This document shows, one piece after another, positions 13,731 through 26,415 of a stretch of 64,000 nt of DNA (positions within the stretch are counted from its first letter, which is position 1; each line of letters starts with the position of its first letter). A program made the position numbers and the translations under genes. Below the pieces are notes generated by a model. That model was not told the DNA's origin. It was given only the letters and a program-made list of their open reading frames with translations, and did not search any database. The stretch is from positions 18,021,959-18,085,958 of the forward strand of contig NC_049987.1 in NCBI RefSeq assembly GCF_000003815.2. The letters run 5' to 3'. The stretch is from Branchiostoma floridae (taxonomy: Eukaryota > Chordata > Leptocardii > Amphioxiformes > Branchiostomatidae).

Positions 13731-16700
13731 ATGGAGCGGCTACGCAAACTGCACCGGCGTTTTCCAACCAAAATGCTGCTGAAACATCGACGATTGTTAC
13801 TGGTGACTACAATGATTATGGTCTTCTTTGCTGTAAGATATATGAACATCGCAGGTCGCATGTTAAAAGTTGCAGACGGTAAGAAGCCATTTCTGGGTGT
13901 TCACTAGAGTCGTCTCTAAACTCTAGACATTATGCAGGTCCTGTGCAAAGTTCAGCTACGTTTTAGAACCAAAATTCTACTAAAACATCGACAATTGTTT
14001 CTGGTGACTTCGTTGATTCTGGTCTTCTTTCCTGTAAGGTGCTTCAACGTTGCAGACGGTAAAAGTATTCACTGAGCTTTTTGAATAATTTTCACGGTTT
14101 ACATCCTATTTGTCTGTGCTATATAATGTAATCTTTGCAGTGCCGTAGCGATTAGGTTCTATATTCTATCCTTTTTGTTTCGATTTGGTTTACTTTCTTC
14201 GTGTAAGGTACAACAGACCATACTTAACACAATACGTATACACTGAAGAAATTATCTTATGGTATAGATAGAAATTGTTATAAATTTGGCCCCATTTAAG
14301 GTCTCTTTGAAAGACGGGCGCAACCTCAATCGGTGGTATCGTGTGTGGCATGACAGGTATAGCGTTCGACTCGGAATCTAGGGTTTCCGAGTTCGATACT
14401 CGCCGTGCCCCCGACGTTGTGCCCTTTGGAAAGGCACTTAACACGACCTTTCTTACTTCAACTAGGTGTAAAAATGGGTACCGTCAAGAAGGTAAAAGGA
14501 AGACTACCTTTACCATCTGTCTATACTGTGTATGTGGCTGGGTTGTAGCCAGCACCCGTCCTTCCGTCCTTTGACGGAATTTTGCACCTGGGGACGAAAA
14601 AATATGTTGCCCATTCCGTCCCCTGTGACAGACAAAAATTGATATGTAAAGATATAAAAAATCTTAAATCATCATCATTGGTCGGCTGCGACGCAGGCGA
14701 CTGTAAGTTTCTTCCAAGACCTTCTGTCGGCAGCTTTTTTTACCAAAACAGATGCCGTTGAAATAGAAAATAGCGTTTCAGAGGGTCTAGATATAAAAAT
14801 GTCAGGGACACCGGACCCTCCTAGGAACGTCGTGCGACGTCTCTTGCTTTCGGTGCTTGATAGGATTTCCATCCAAAATTGAGGGGATGAAATTGCTTGC
14901 AGGCTGGCTACAACCCTGGTATGTGGTACTTTTGATATAAGTTACTGCAGCTGATTTCAGTGCAGTGCCACATTGTCCTCATCTGTCCAAAAGCAAAAAG
15001 AAGAAGAACAAAAAACTGAGATGCCCTACCCAGCGAGAATTCAGCATCGATAAATGCATGTATTCATTTTTTTCTTTTAGACTTATGGTACACGAATGCC
15101 TACCTACAAACTATGAAACCAGTTGCCATCCACCACAACACCGGTCAACAGAACACAGAAATTGCTTGCGTCATCGAGTCCTCCCTCGGAAGCTGTGACG
15201 GAATCGGTTTTGCTTCTCTTGTTTTGCAGACAATAGACGAAATCACAACATGTTTGGTAATGTTTTTAGTAATTTTTGTTTAATGTCAAAAAATATTGAA
15301 CATAGAAATATTATATTCTTCGTGGTATAGATATCTATTTTCCAATAAAAACATTTTTGTGTGCTCTTAAAGTCCTACGGAAAAACCAATTGATACGTAA
15401 ATGAGGGGGGAAATGAGCCTCGGCAGTTCATAAACGAATCCGATAGGTGGCGTGGTTACCATCCTTCTGGTGTGTCATTATATAGAACTTTATTGCACGA
15501 CGATTGTACATGATAAAATGTATGGCAACAACTATTGCACAAGGCACAAAATAGAGGTTTAGGATAAAGCTTAACAACATACTATATTAGTTAACATAAC
15601 AATAAGGGCTAACAAAACATACGGATATGAATAAGTCAATATATTGGGTCTAGCATGTCATGTCATTTACACTGTTGGTTCTAAGGTAAAAGCATCCCTG
15701 AATATATTTGCCTACAGTGTGGATTGTCGCCTCCCAGCATGTAGTTGAATTTGTCTATCGAACAGAGAGTAACAAATTATTTAGAGGAAGCGGAAAGTAA
15801 TGTGAACAGCTCTGTGCGTCTGTCATTTTATCGTGAACAATCCATAATAAAGTGACGTTCGTCTTCGATCTTATTTGGGTAGAATGGACAAAACCTCTGG
15901 TCTATAGATGGGTGTGATGCTAAAAATTGCCATTTATTTCATACAGGCGCGAGGGTTTGTTCCAACAGTCATTTGGACGGACTGTGATTATTGTGGGCCA
16001 CCTGGATCTGACGTGAACTATTGGACATGGTTTTTCAAAGGTAAAACGCCTGATGAAAAAAATATGAATGAATACCCCTCACACTTGTGCGAATATTCAA
16101 GTCCGTATGTACTACGTATAAGTTCCGTACCAACATTTTGTTGGCTGATTTGAGCTTGTCATGAGTATACAAAAAGTTCAAGCTGACAAATATTATCTAT
16201 TTTTTGTCCTTAGCGATAAATGAAGGCATAGAGGAAACAGCTGGGACCAGAGTGTGCGTGGCGCCTACTACGCCTCTGTTTATCAGTTCTTCGGTACGTA
16301 TCCGGTAATCTTCGGTATATGTTTTCGGTAATCTTCGGCAAGTATTCGGTAGTATTCGGTTTGTATTAAATACATTTAACTCTTGACTCTACGTTGATTG
16401 GGATTGCTATCATTTTTTATTGTATTTTTCTATTTATTTCTTTTTGCTGGGGGTCGCAATCAATTAATAATTTATTTTAGTCTTTTTTAGTCTTTATTCA
16501 CTATTTTTCATTTGTTTAGCTGTACCTGACTCGACCGGGTGCAATAGGTGAATTGGACGATTTCCGGTTTGCTGACATGGAACGCAAGGTGACGAACTTC
16601 TGGCAACCAATCACGGCAGAGACTCGGGCGCTTGCCAATTACGTCATATCCGGTTACCTGAAGCCAGCCGATCGAGTTGAAAATGTTGTCAATAGTTTCT

Positions 16701-17841
16701 ACCGCAACCATATGGAGGGATACGTTAATATAGGTTAGTGCTGACCGTTTTTCAAGCAAATTTTGCTACATAAGTCTCTTTGTCTTTCATGTAAGAAAAA
16801 ACATAGAACGCTGAGAATCATTCATGTAAGAATACGACGTACGGGCAACATGCTACTCTCCAAGCAGAGGTTTGGCTCCGGCTGTCTTTTAACGGTCTTT
16901 AGTCGTTTTTATCGGGCTTTCTAATACAAGATACGATACAAAATAGAAAGCCCGATAAAAACGATCCTAACCTCTGCTTGGAGAGTAGCAACATGCAATG
17001 TACCCAGTAACTTCAACGATTTTTTTTTCATCGACTTGTTTTGTCTCGCTTGTCTTAAGATTTTGTGTGCACCGAAATAATAGTCGTTTCATATAACTAG
17101 ACAAAATAATTATTTGTATCAGACACATAAATATTTACAATTTCATCCACAGGTGTCCATTTACGACTTTCAAAGGGCCATAGTGAAGAGATGACGAACT
17201 TCTTTCAGCAAAGAAGTCCCAAATTACACAAGTTCATTCAAGTCGTACAACGCGTCATAAACGACGCCATTGCAACACACGCTGGTAGAGAAATTCGCAT
17301 ATTTCTAGCATCGGACACGGATGAAGCTATCGACGCATTTAAGGCAGAGTTTAAAGACAACAAAGTCCTAAATATCAGCGCTTGCCGAGGAGAACATTGC
17401 AGATCGCAGAAAGAAGGAGAGAAGGTTTTGACAGACATTTTGCTGATGGCTAAATGCGACTACTTAGTGCACGATGAATCGAATGTTGTGGCTATATCGT
17501 ATTACTACAACACCAACATCAAAAGTTATTACGTCAGTGGAGACCCGTCCGACCACAAACGGTTGAACGCGCGATCTCGCTTTGACGCAGACGACCTTTT
17601 TCGTCAGGCCGTTTCCAGGGTGACCAATAACATCCGGGTCCCTCTCGCTTGGCGGGAAAGCTCGCTTTTGATTGGCCTAACCGCAAAGTGGCACGTCCTG
17701 TGGGGGATTTTGAATTCGGATCTACCAATGGAGGATGTCGGATGTTACTTCAGGAATATCAAATTGAGCAAGTGTCGCGAAGAGTTTCAGAGATCAGAGT
17801 TTGCAAAGGATAGCGACCTCAGAGATTTAATGCACATATAG
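13731..17841 (+). CDS. Type II membrane putative fucosyltransferase, NodZ/FUT8-like fold (466 aa)
   Basis: Exons 13731-13878, 15081-15256, 15947-16040, 16214-16293, 16520-16733, 17153-17841 join without a stop. The N-terminus is basic and then hydrophobic (LLLVTTMIMVFFAVRYMNIA, residues about 22-41), a Golgi type II signal-anchor. The luminal part has PTVIW, GVHLRLSKGH, IFLASDTDEAI, and LTDILLMAKCDYLVHDESNV. This arrangement (GVH-R near a donor-binding Arg, then I-F-L-A-S-D, then a final acidic/Cys/Asp segment) is seen in the alpha-1,6-fucosyltransferase and NodZ group of GT-B enzymes. Donor GDP-fucose is inferred; the acceptor is unknown. The length is close to the family norm. The C-terminal 230 codons are one exon. 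An alternative first coding exon lies at 13932-14058. A frame opening at 14951 was not used because it would need an intron of about 20 bases. Confidence 0.72.
13932..14058 (+). CDS. Duplicated alternative first coding exon of the fucosyltransferase-like gene
   Basis: This 127-base segment is a diverged tandem copy of exon 13731-13878. It has its own ATG, the shared stretch TK-LLKHR followed by a hydrophobic segment (LVTSLILVFFPVR), the same VAD end and a donor (GAC G|GTAAAA) in the same phase. Joined to exon 15081 it would give a 459-residue protein with a different cytoplasmic tail and membrane anchor. It is seven residues shorter than the first copy because of one deletion, plus small N-terminal changes. 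The copy includes about 25 bases upstream of the ATG. Use as an alternative transcript start is inferred. Confidence 0.6.
14335..14570 (+). mobile_element. tRNA-derived SINE in intron 1 of the fucosyltransferase-like gene
   Basis: The head is tRNA-like: GGTATAGCGTTCGACTCGG resembles a pol III A box region and GTTCGATACTC (14391-14401) is a B box. It is followed by a body with CCTTTGGAAAGGCACTTAAC and AGGTGTAAAAATGGGTACC, words found in invertebrate tRNA-SINE families. The 3' limit is uncertain. Confidence 0.65.
16854..16987. mobile_element. 134-bp MITE with 9-bp target-site duplication
   Basis: TIRs TACTCTCCAAGCAGAGGTT and its complement bound a hairpin with a second stem (CGTTTTTATCGGGCTTTCTA). 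Perfect direct repeats GCAACATGC flank it at 16845-16853 and 16988-16996. It lies in the intron before the last fucosyltransferase exon. The CTCCAAGCAGA end recurs near 26156, 33003, 39921 and 59762. Confidence 0.85.
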
Positions 17842-20800
17842 CATAAAAAGTATACAAGTATAACACATTATACGTGTCTGGCTATTGTCTGTACTGCGGT
17901 CGTTTACAGTTTTTCTTTTAACAAAGGGACTACAATAGAGAGATAGATATGTTCATTCATGTACAGGAGTGTCTGCGACCAGGTTTTTATAGATATAGTG
18001 ACCAGAAATAGATATATAGATATGTAACGTTATGTCTGTATATCAGACATATAAAGTAGAAATCTATGTCACTATCCTGACAAGCAAATTTTTCACTGCA
18101 TTATATCGTTTTATACAATACGTAATAAGTTAATGATATTTTGATTGTCGCTTCATAATCACGAATAAAAGATATACCGACCCATAATTTTACACCCCCT
18201 TAGAATGAATATACCTAACGTTACTAGTTATCTTCGTCAGAATGTTGTCTATGTTTTGGTTTGGTGCGTGTGTGTGTTGGTGTGTGTGAACAATAAAAAT
18301 AGAAAAACACGTCGCGGTAGACAGTGTCGATATTTAGTATGTGACCAGTTCTGTTTACATGATGTGAACTCCAATTCAGTGCGTTTTGAATAAAACAGGT
18401 TTAAAGATTTGTTAACATGCTAAAAAAGGAGTGAAAGCTTTATTCGTTTCATTATATACTAACGTTAGGTCGTTTTGTAGTTTGAAAAAGATCAAGTTGC
18501 AACAATGAAACATGAACGAATGCCAGTAAAAACATAAACACCATCACCTGGTCAGACCACACCTGTTCTGAATCACGCAGGTGTGGTGTGTACGTGTACT
18601 CATGGCAAAATGTGAGGTTACCAAAAAAGGTCAACACGTGTGGTCATGTCAGCATGCACATATACAAATCTTGTTATTTAACAATAGACTCTTCTATTCT
18701 AACAGAGTGTACGTGTTACTGTTACCGTAAAATTGCTTTTTTAGTAAATAAAAAAATCTGACAAATCTTGGCCTAATAATACCATAATGTGTGATAAGTT
18801 TGTATGCTTTGCAGTTAATTCGTATTCACACGTGTAAAAAATAATTTTTGACCCGTTGGGTCAGGTTTAGCCGCCAAACTGTTTTGTGAATTTGCTTGAC
18901 GACAAAAATATTTTCGAGCAAAAGAAATGGGCGAGTCTTAGCAACAGTGACGTGGACTAGTCTAAACTATGGCACACCCAAATCTCCTGTAGTCTAAAAA
19001 TCGACACACCCATTGCAGTTTGTCTAATTGGATCAGACCATTTTACAAGTGCAAAGGAGGGTTCTTATTTTTCAAGAACGCACATTATCATTTTGAGAAA
19101 TATCCTTGAAAAAAATCACATTTCTGACTGAGACATAGCTTTGATGTAAAGTCTTTTATAAGTACATGCAGTATTAGAACGGATTCGTTACATAGTCGCC
19201 ATTTTTGTGTGTGAGGTCAACTGTACTTGTTATCTTGTTATCTTGTAGCAGCCTTACAATACCGAAATCCACAGGAATTTTCTGACGATTTCTTTATTCC
19301 ATGGCCATATGTAGATTATTCTTTGCCAAAATATAGTGACTTGCTATGTTTACTCATCAAAACGTAGTGTATTTCAGTAGATTATACACTCCTTCATGTG
19401 GTTTCCTTTGGCTTCCTGTGGATTCCTTTGGATTCCGGTATTGAGGTTGACCCGTTATCTTAGGCGGGTTGAAGAAGACTAGATAAACCGGTTTTGCCTA
19501 GTCTAAAATCGGAGGGCGAAACCCCTCGAGCCGTCTTATAACGGCAAGAAAGGCCTTTGGCAAGACGTCTTGACTTGAAGATCTGCTGGGTAAGTGTTCT
19601 TTTCTGTCAGAAACTGTTCAAAACTGTCTTTAGCATGCGTGTATTTGGTAGGAGCACGGATGGTCAGTGCTACAATATGGTAGTGACTGTTTGAATCCCT
19701 GAACGGTTTTTGGGGTCAATTTTGTGGGTGTGTTTGCTGTTTGCGTAGCAAGGTGGTACAGACAGTATTGGCTTTGTAAATATGGCATCCTAGGACTCAA
19801 AGCTTTCAAAACCAGTCTTACGCGGCCCTCTGGTGCGTCTAAACGTTTCATACACTGCCTCTGTTTTACAGTTTTAAGTTCTATACAAAATTATCGTCAA
19901 CGAATTGCCTTATAGCTAGGTCTAGGTTAGACTGATAGTGAATGTCACAGTAAAGGTGTGGTAGATATAACAATAGCATACCTGTATAAGACAGGTGTGG
20001 CTGATCAAATAAACATTGTACAAAGGAAAGTGTCAAGCTTCTTTCATACAAATCCTCCGTTTAAAATTAGAAGATGAAAAGATCAAGAAAATGTTGTTTC
20101 ATTGGTTGATCACGTGAAAGTAAGGATTTTCCCGCCTAAATTGGCACTGTTGGCATTGTGCCTACTTTATATTTCACTCCCTCAAGGGAAGTGAAATATA
20201 TTACATTTATCACACTTCTTCAACTATTTCGCAAGAAATGACATGATATGGAAGTAATTTGAACCCATACACATTCGTTTCCAATATGTAGGCCCTTATT
20301 GTTCTTTACTTGCATGAGAAAGGTATAATGAGTAAAATATACCACGTTTGCTCGCAGATGTTGCCTCTTTACTTGTCATTAGAATCATAGGGGTCAGTGA
20401 CTTTTTCTTCACTTTAATAATTATTTATTTATATAACTGAAAGTAATTGCTGTACGACATTTGTGACATTGTAGTTGGTTTTATACAGACATCATGGAAA
20501 CGAGAGACCAATGGTTAATGAAATTATCTAAAAACTCATTATTAAATTTACCAATCATTATTGTAATGTCTAAGGTGACCAATCAAATTTCAGACATCAT
20601 TTCCACTGATACTAAACATATTTGAAGCGTCAGAGTTCTAAATCGATCATGTGGATAGACCTAGACTTCTAAATCTATACCTGAAGACTCTTATTATCTT
20701 AGACATATCTGTACTAAGGTGATTGTATCAATGGAATTTAGGATGGGCCTTCAAGAACGATAAATGATGGGTGTGTGTATGTGGTTTCAGGCATGACTTA

Positions 20801-21832
20801 ATCCGTTTTGTTGTGCCCTAAGAATCTAAAGAGATTCATTCAACGTAGCCTCCAAGGAACAAAGGGAGTTGAGTTAAAACAATGTGGTTGAAATTTTCAT
20901 TCTGTTTATAATAAATTTGTCACTATTCTTGAAGTTAATAGACTTGAATTCGAAATTGTTTACTGTCAAAAATGTGTTTTCGCGGTGAGGTAATTTCGCG
21001 GTAGCTGGTGTCATTTATGAAACCACGAATTTAAAACACCGCGAATTTTTCACGACTTACAGTACACATCAAAACCAAGTACTAGATTTAGATGCCATTC
21101 CAACTGAAACCAGATAATCTTTCTGAAAATATCAGAGTTCAAAATGTATTGTGCGAATAGACCCAGAAGACACGCAACAAAGGAATGAGGGATGGGCATT
21201 ACAAAACGCAAAGTGTCGGGTGTGATTTGAGATATAATTAAAGGTGTGGCTGTATACAGTCAACTGATCGGTGCTTCTATTGGCTTTCATTGAAAAAAAA
21301 TATTTAATTATAACAATCTTGTAAGTTTTTAATATAAATAATCTAAAAAGACAGCTATAAAATATGATTTCCGTTTATAGTTAGTTTTTCTTTGTTTACA
21401 ATTGATAAGACAAGTTATGACAAGAGTGAATGCAAAGTGACCCGACAAGTGACCTGAGAAAAGCGTTTTTCTTCCAAACATTCCAGACTTGCATATCTAT
21501 AATGAATGACAGCTAGCTGTCTAAGTCTCAATTGTTTATACTCTCTTTGTACAATTCCATTGAATGACTGCTGTCTAAATCTTAATTGTCTCTACTCTCC
21601 TTGTACAATTACATTGAAGACAGCTGTCTACATCTTAATTGTTTCTAAGCTTCCTGTATACAGTATTTGTTTGAGGACGGATACACTTTTGCTCTTCAAT
21701 ATTTCAAATATTACAACAGACACATTCAACTTCATACGGTTTTCACTGTCTGATCACGCAACAGAAAGGATTAACTCATAAAATATTTACGAACACAGGC
21801 TTGTCGTTCGCAACGCCACATACACCGGAACC
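17842..21832. other. Intergenic stretch between the fucosyltransferase-like and FHL genes
   Basis: AATAAA at 18164-18169 is the likely poly(A) signal of the upstream gene. A short palindrome (TATATTTCACT...GTGAAATATA) lies near 20168-20200. A small MITE is at 20961-21064. CTGGGTAAGTG near 19590 could be the donor of a non-coding FHL exon, and CAG at 21796-21798 a matching acceptor, but neither can be proved. No protein-coding exon was recognised. Confidence 0.45.
20961..21064. mobile_element. Short MITE of the TTCGCGGT family
   Basis: Starts TACTGTCAAAAATG and ends GACTTACAGTA, with inverted TTCGCGGTG/CACCGCGAA blocks inside. The same end structure bounds 30141-31916 and 40652-41808. Confidence 0.6.
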
Positions 21833-24800
21833 ATGAGTAAGTTGATGTGGCAGAGCACAAGCTTTAACTGTGGCAACTGTGACAACAGTCTGACTGGACA
21901 CCGCTACGTCAACCGCGAGTCCAACCACTACTGCTTGAAATGTTACGAGAAGCTGTTCGCCTTCCCCTGCGAGCACTGCCACAAGAAGATCGGCACTGAC
22001 GTGAAGGTGAGTTCAAGGACAAAATGGCGCCCTTGGTCTAAGTCAATATTAGCCTGCCCCCCTCCCCACTTCGAATTTTCCCAGAATTCCACTTCTTGAC
22101 ATCGCAACATCCGAAAATGGTTCTTTAGGCTGATTTGTGTCTAGTTACCACATGTTTAGATATGTGGTTTTCCTCTTGAAATGTAAGATTTAGAGGCTGC
22201 CCCCTCCCACCTCAATGTTTCCCAGAATTCCACTCAACAAAGCAGCAGCGCGAACGATGAAAGGGTAATCTTCAATCTTTGTGGTTTATTATACTGTTCA
22301 TCCTTGTACACCTTATTTTAAAGCTCCCCCTTCTCCTAAAAAAAACCCACAAGAACACGATGCCTACTGACAAACGGTTCTTTTATATATGGCTTCATGT
22401 TTAATTAACCATGTCGTTGGGCGTTGCACAAAAGTGTCAATCTCTTTTGGGACGAAGCCAGCAATAATTATTCTCACATGAGTTGTGGTTCAAAGACGTA
22501 TACAAAACAACCTTGTCAAAACAAATCTACTCATCTAATATACAAGGTCGTCATTTATATCCTCTAAAATTCGTTGTTAAAAACTGCAACACTGTGTAAT
22601 GTAATAATTATTGTGCGGCAAAATCTACTTCCTGACATATTTCTGTTAATCGCTCTCACAATATGACCTCCCCTTTTAATTTTTATTAATTTGAATATAC
22701 ATGTTATCTGTTGGATCCATATATACATGTTAGGCAACAATGTACCAACCAACTGTATATTATGATCATATAAGCATAGCACGCGAAACAATAGCCAAAT
22801 TGATTACTCAGTGCCCCCATTGACATGTTATGAATATGTCTACACATCCTAGTTTTTACCTTTAAACACGACAGAGCCTAAGCTCTCTTAGCCAAAGTCA
22901 TTAATGTTTTTTTTTCTTTATCATTTTTTTTCTTAATAGGATCTTTCCTTTAACAACAAACATTGGCACGATGTTTGCTTCAACTGCTCCAAGTGCATGA
23001 AGTCACTGGTGGACCAACAGTTCACCCAGAAGGGTGACAAGATCTACTGTGCCCAGTGCCACAAGGAGACCTTCCTGGGAAAGTGTGATGGATGCAGGCA
23101 GCACTTCGACCCTGGTACGTCGATCAATCATTCAATTCTCTAGTCAATCAACCAATCAGTTGCCTGATTTATCCCTCCACACTTTTTACCCTTTAATCTT
23201 AATACACGTGGAAGGAGGCAAGTGTGACGCATGCAGGCAGCACTTCGACCTTGGTATGTCAATCAATCATTTAATTAATCAACTAACCAATAGGTTGCCT
23301 AATTTATCCCTCCCCACTTTTTACTCTGTAAAAAGAGGCACGTGCCGCAGAGTGTAGTTCAGGAATAAATACACATCGAAAAATCATCAAAGAAAACATT
23401 CTTAAAAACGTAATTTGATTTTTGCTACAAATCATATTTGCTGCAATAGTAATTGGAAATACACGATTGTACATTTGATTGGTTCTTAGTCTATATCATG
23501 ATCAGAAAAAGGTTAAGGCACTAAATTTCTTTATATATAAACGGAGTTGTTCAATGCTTAGCAATACATTATTTTGTGTGCTTTATGTAAGAGTTGATGT
23601 CAATCATGTATCAAAACAGAAATCAAAGTCGCACGGCTACCTTTGCATGAATTATTTGACATTTCCAACACTAAATTCTAAAGTGAGGGGTACAAAGGAA
23701 TCAATGAACTACAAATAATGTGTCAAAGTCGCACAAGAGGCGTTGCAACTTAATATCAACACAGATTGTCGTTCACACTTCAGGGCACTGAAGTTAGTCG
23801 TTCTCAACACAATTCCAAACTCTTATTTAGATATGTATTGTTATCTATAGATCTTAATTGACTTTTTTAAATGTGAAACCCAATTACAATATATATGCGT
23901 ATAACTTTGCTCACATATAAATAGTAATGATAAATTATAACTTCAAAATTTATCATATATTGCAAAACGATTGTATGTCAGCGGAAGGTTATGTACTTCG
24001 TGTGCAGTTTTGGTGGAAATTATGATTCTTTTACAAATAAAAACTTAAAAGTTTATACCTGCACCAAGAATTTTACTTATGGTAGCGTTTGGTAGGTGGC
24101 TTTAGTTAGCAGACCTTACGAAAGTCGATGTGCTGTTGTGTCAATAAATATATTCCTCATGTTCCCTATAATTCTACTCCAGGTGACAAGAAGATGGAGT
24201 ATAAGGGCCAGAACTGGCACGAGCGCTGTTTCACCTGTGTCCAGTGCAGGAAGCCCGTCGGCACCAACAGCTTCGTCCCGAAGGACGACGGCGTCATCTG
24301 CCAGGTCTGCTACGAGGATCGCTTCGCCAAGAAGTGCGACAAATGCAAGAGGGTGAGCAAGACTTTTATTCTATTACAATTTACATACAGGCTTTTCATG
24401 TGACGTCAGCTACGCCATGTTGGATTGCAGTGTACGCTCGAAAAACACACGAAAATTCCATTGCTCTTAACAATCACCACACCAATATGGATACCCAAAA
24501 AATCACGATAACTGTGATGTTAATGCAAAACCTGTATATCCGTAAATGTTCAAATGGTTCTATTTTCGGGGTTTACCCACAATCAACGCAAAACCATTGG
24601 AACCGTGCATATGCCTTTTACTAACTGTACTACAACGAAAGAGTTTCAACAGCGAGCACCGTAAATATCTTTCGCCTCTTACCTCAAAATTAATTTCGAG
24701 CGAGTTTACTAGATGTGAATCAGAATAAGGCAAGCCCAATTGCTAAGGCATTCCTAAACATTTACAAGCTTCTTCACCTTAAAGAAACGGAGAGTAAACT

Positions 24801-25870
24801 ATGCTTGAATGATCACAGTATGAAGATCACACCAGAAGTACTCTAGACAGCTGCAGGATCTGAAATACTTGTTTGGTTGCAAAAAAAATCTACGACCAAA
24901 ATGGCCGCAAGAACAACTGTAATGCTTTTCTTTAGCAGAGGTAGACACTGAAAGAACAAGTTAAACTCTACCTTGACAAAGTGCACTCGTCTATATCACT
25001 TGTCACAATGATTAATATGGAAACTGTATCTGCACTTCCAGGTGATTGCGCATGGTGGCATCACCTACAAGGACACTCCGTTCCACAAGGAGTGTTTCCT
25101 GTGCACCCACTGCAAGAAGGAGCTGGCTGGAGACCGCTTCACCTCCAAGGACCACAGCCCCTACTGCATCGAGTGCTACGGAGACCTCTTCGCCAAGAAG
25201 TGCGCCCACTGCCGCAAGCCCATCACTGGTAAGACCACATTCCACTAATACAGTCTACTATCTTTAGGCAGTTAAAAGTCACCTACCTGAGTTTTAGTCC
25301 ATGGAGATTCACATTGGCAGAAGTCCGATTTCTAGGTGCCCATTTAGTGATTTTGAATAGATTCCTAAAGATGGAAAACATCACCTTCGATACAAACTCT
25401 GATGACCTTTAATCTCTCTAGGCAATAAATGAACACATCAAAACTGCATTAACTGCACAGTGTGTCGGACACATTAAACATGACTAAAAGTCCATTTCCA
25501 TAACAAAATACGATAGCCAAGAACCTTTCCTGAAATTGCCAGCTCCAAAATTCGTAGATGGGTCAATTAAAGCAGGTTTGGTGCTGTCCACAAACCTTAC
25601 GTCTTTGGGAGGTTTACTGGGTATATGCATTACAAACAATTCCTGTTGTGTTTTTGTAGCTTTCTATTTCCTAGTTAGATCTAAATAGGCCTGTTCCGTT
25701 TTTTCCAAGGTCATGGTGGAACCAAGTTCGTGTCTTTCGAGGACCAGAGCTGGCACAGCGACTGTTTCAACTGTTCCGGGTGCCGTACCTCTCTGGTGGG
25801 GAAGGGTTTCACGGCCGAGGAAGGACGCATCCTCTGTCCGGACTGCACCAACCGCGAGGCCCAACGTTAA
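21833..25870 (+). CDS. FHL: Four-and-a-half LIM domain protein (FHL family, 288 aa)
   Basis: Five coding exons: 21833-22006, 22940-23114, 24183-24352, 25042-25228, 25710-25870. The product opens with an N-terminal half-LIM finger (FNCGNC...YCLKC) followed by four full LIM domains, each two Cys/His zinc fingers (for example W-H-x2-CF-x-C-x2-C). This order and the 288-residue length match vertebrate FHL1/2/3/5 (about 280). The MEYKG-WHE, GTNSFVPKD, TYKDTPFHKECF and SFEDQSWHSDCFNC segments are typical FHL signatures. FHL proteins are cytoplasmic/nuclear adaptors at the sarcomere, focal adhesions and transcription complexes. The sequence does not decide which vertebrate paralogue it matches, and a single pre-duplication gene is likely. 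The ATG at 21833 is in good context; the 5' UTR exon probably begins at 21799. All donors and acceptors are canonical. Confidence 0.97.
23216..23335 (+). repeat. Tandem duplicate of the end of FHL exon 2 and its intron start
   Basis: About 120 bases at 23216-23335 repeat 23080-23205, with GCAGGCAGCACTTCGACC kept and the donor changed from GTACGT to GTATGT. The copy keeps the last LIM residues but has no acceptor, so it is a dead exon fragment with a cryptic donor at 23254. Confidence 0.85.
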
Positions 25871-25955
25871 AGGACTCACCGATTGCTACGTACCCTGTGG
25901 TTAGACAGAATGGGGTAGCTCGCAATCTGTTTTTTCGGGGATCCAAGGCAGTCAG

Positions 25956-26065
25956 CCCGCCGATCTCACATTAGCGCTCTGGGGAGTTTAAGCCCAAAGG
26001 AGTTAAAGGTAGGTAGACTTTGTTCGGGCTAAAACTCCCCGGAGCGCTAATAGGAAATCGGCGGG
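25956..26065. repeat. Long imperfect hairpin in the FHL 3' UTR
   Basis: CCCGCCGATCTCACATTAGC and following bases pair with GCTAATAGGAAATCGGCGGG; the arms are about 40 bases with few mismatches. It lies 85 bases after the stop codon and before AATAAA at 26086-26091, so it is probably transcribed in the FHL mRNA. It could be a MITE remnant. Confidence 0.8.
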
Positions 26066-26154
26066 ATGAATTTCTTGAGACACCGAATAAACTGCCCTAG
26101 CTTCCCGATCTAGCTGGCCTCATGGGAAAATATACGCATCCTGGAAAAAATGTA

Positions 26155-26297
26155 ATCTCCAAGCAGATATTGGGAGGCACAATTGTTACTGTTTTAACTG
26201 TGGTACATTTCTGTCTCCCTAAGGAGACTTTGTTACAGCTACTAACACAATGAAAAACGTTACAATTTTTACTCCAAACATCTGCTTGGGGATGAAA
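26155..26297. mobile_element. MITE of the CTCCAAGCAGA family
   Basis: Bounded by TAATCTCCAAGCAGAT and ATCTGCTTGGGGATG. Both ends match the 134-bp hairpin at 16854-16987. Confidence 0.6.
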
Positions 26298-26307
26298 AAC
26301 AGAGAAC

Positions 26308-26415
26308 TCCAGGTAACGCAAGGGATAAGTGAAAACGTTACCATGACAACGTGTCAGAACGCATAACGCATGCGCGTCGTGATGGTAAGGTTTTGTTTAC
26401 CCTTTGCGTTACCCA
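26308..26415. repeat. Inverted repeat around GGTAACGCAAGGG
   Basis: GGTAACGCAAGGGATAA with AAACGTTACCAT pairs with ATGGTAAGGTTTTG and CCCTTTGCGTTACC. Probable small fold-back element directly after the 26155 MITE. Confidence 0.55.

Noticed and set aside
14335..14410. Functional tRNA gene
   Set aside because: A and B box-like words are present, but the acceptor stem does not pair and the SINE body follows directly.
14951..15080. Possible extra exon of the fucosyltransferase-like gene with a Lys-rich peptide
   Set aside because: It opens in the right phase after CTGCAG, but the only way into exon 15081 is an intron of about 20 bases. The sequence reads better as the branch and pyrimidine region of that exon.
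21776..25879. Antisense and out-of-frame frames over the FHL exons
   Set aside because: GC-rich shadows of LIM exons. The sense frame has all zinc ligands and intact splicing.
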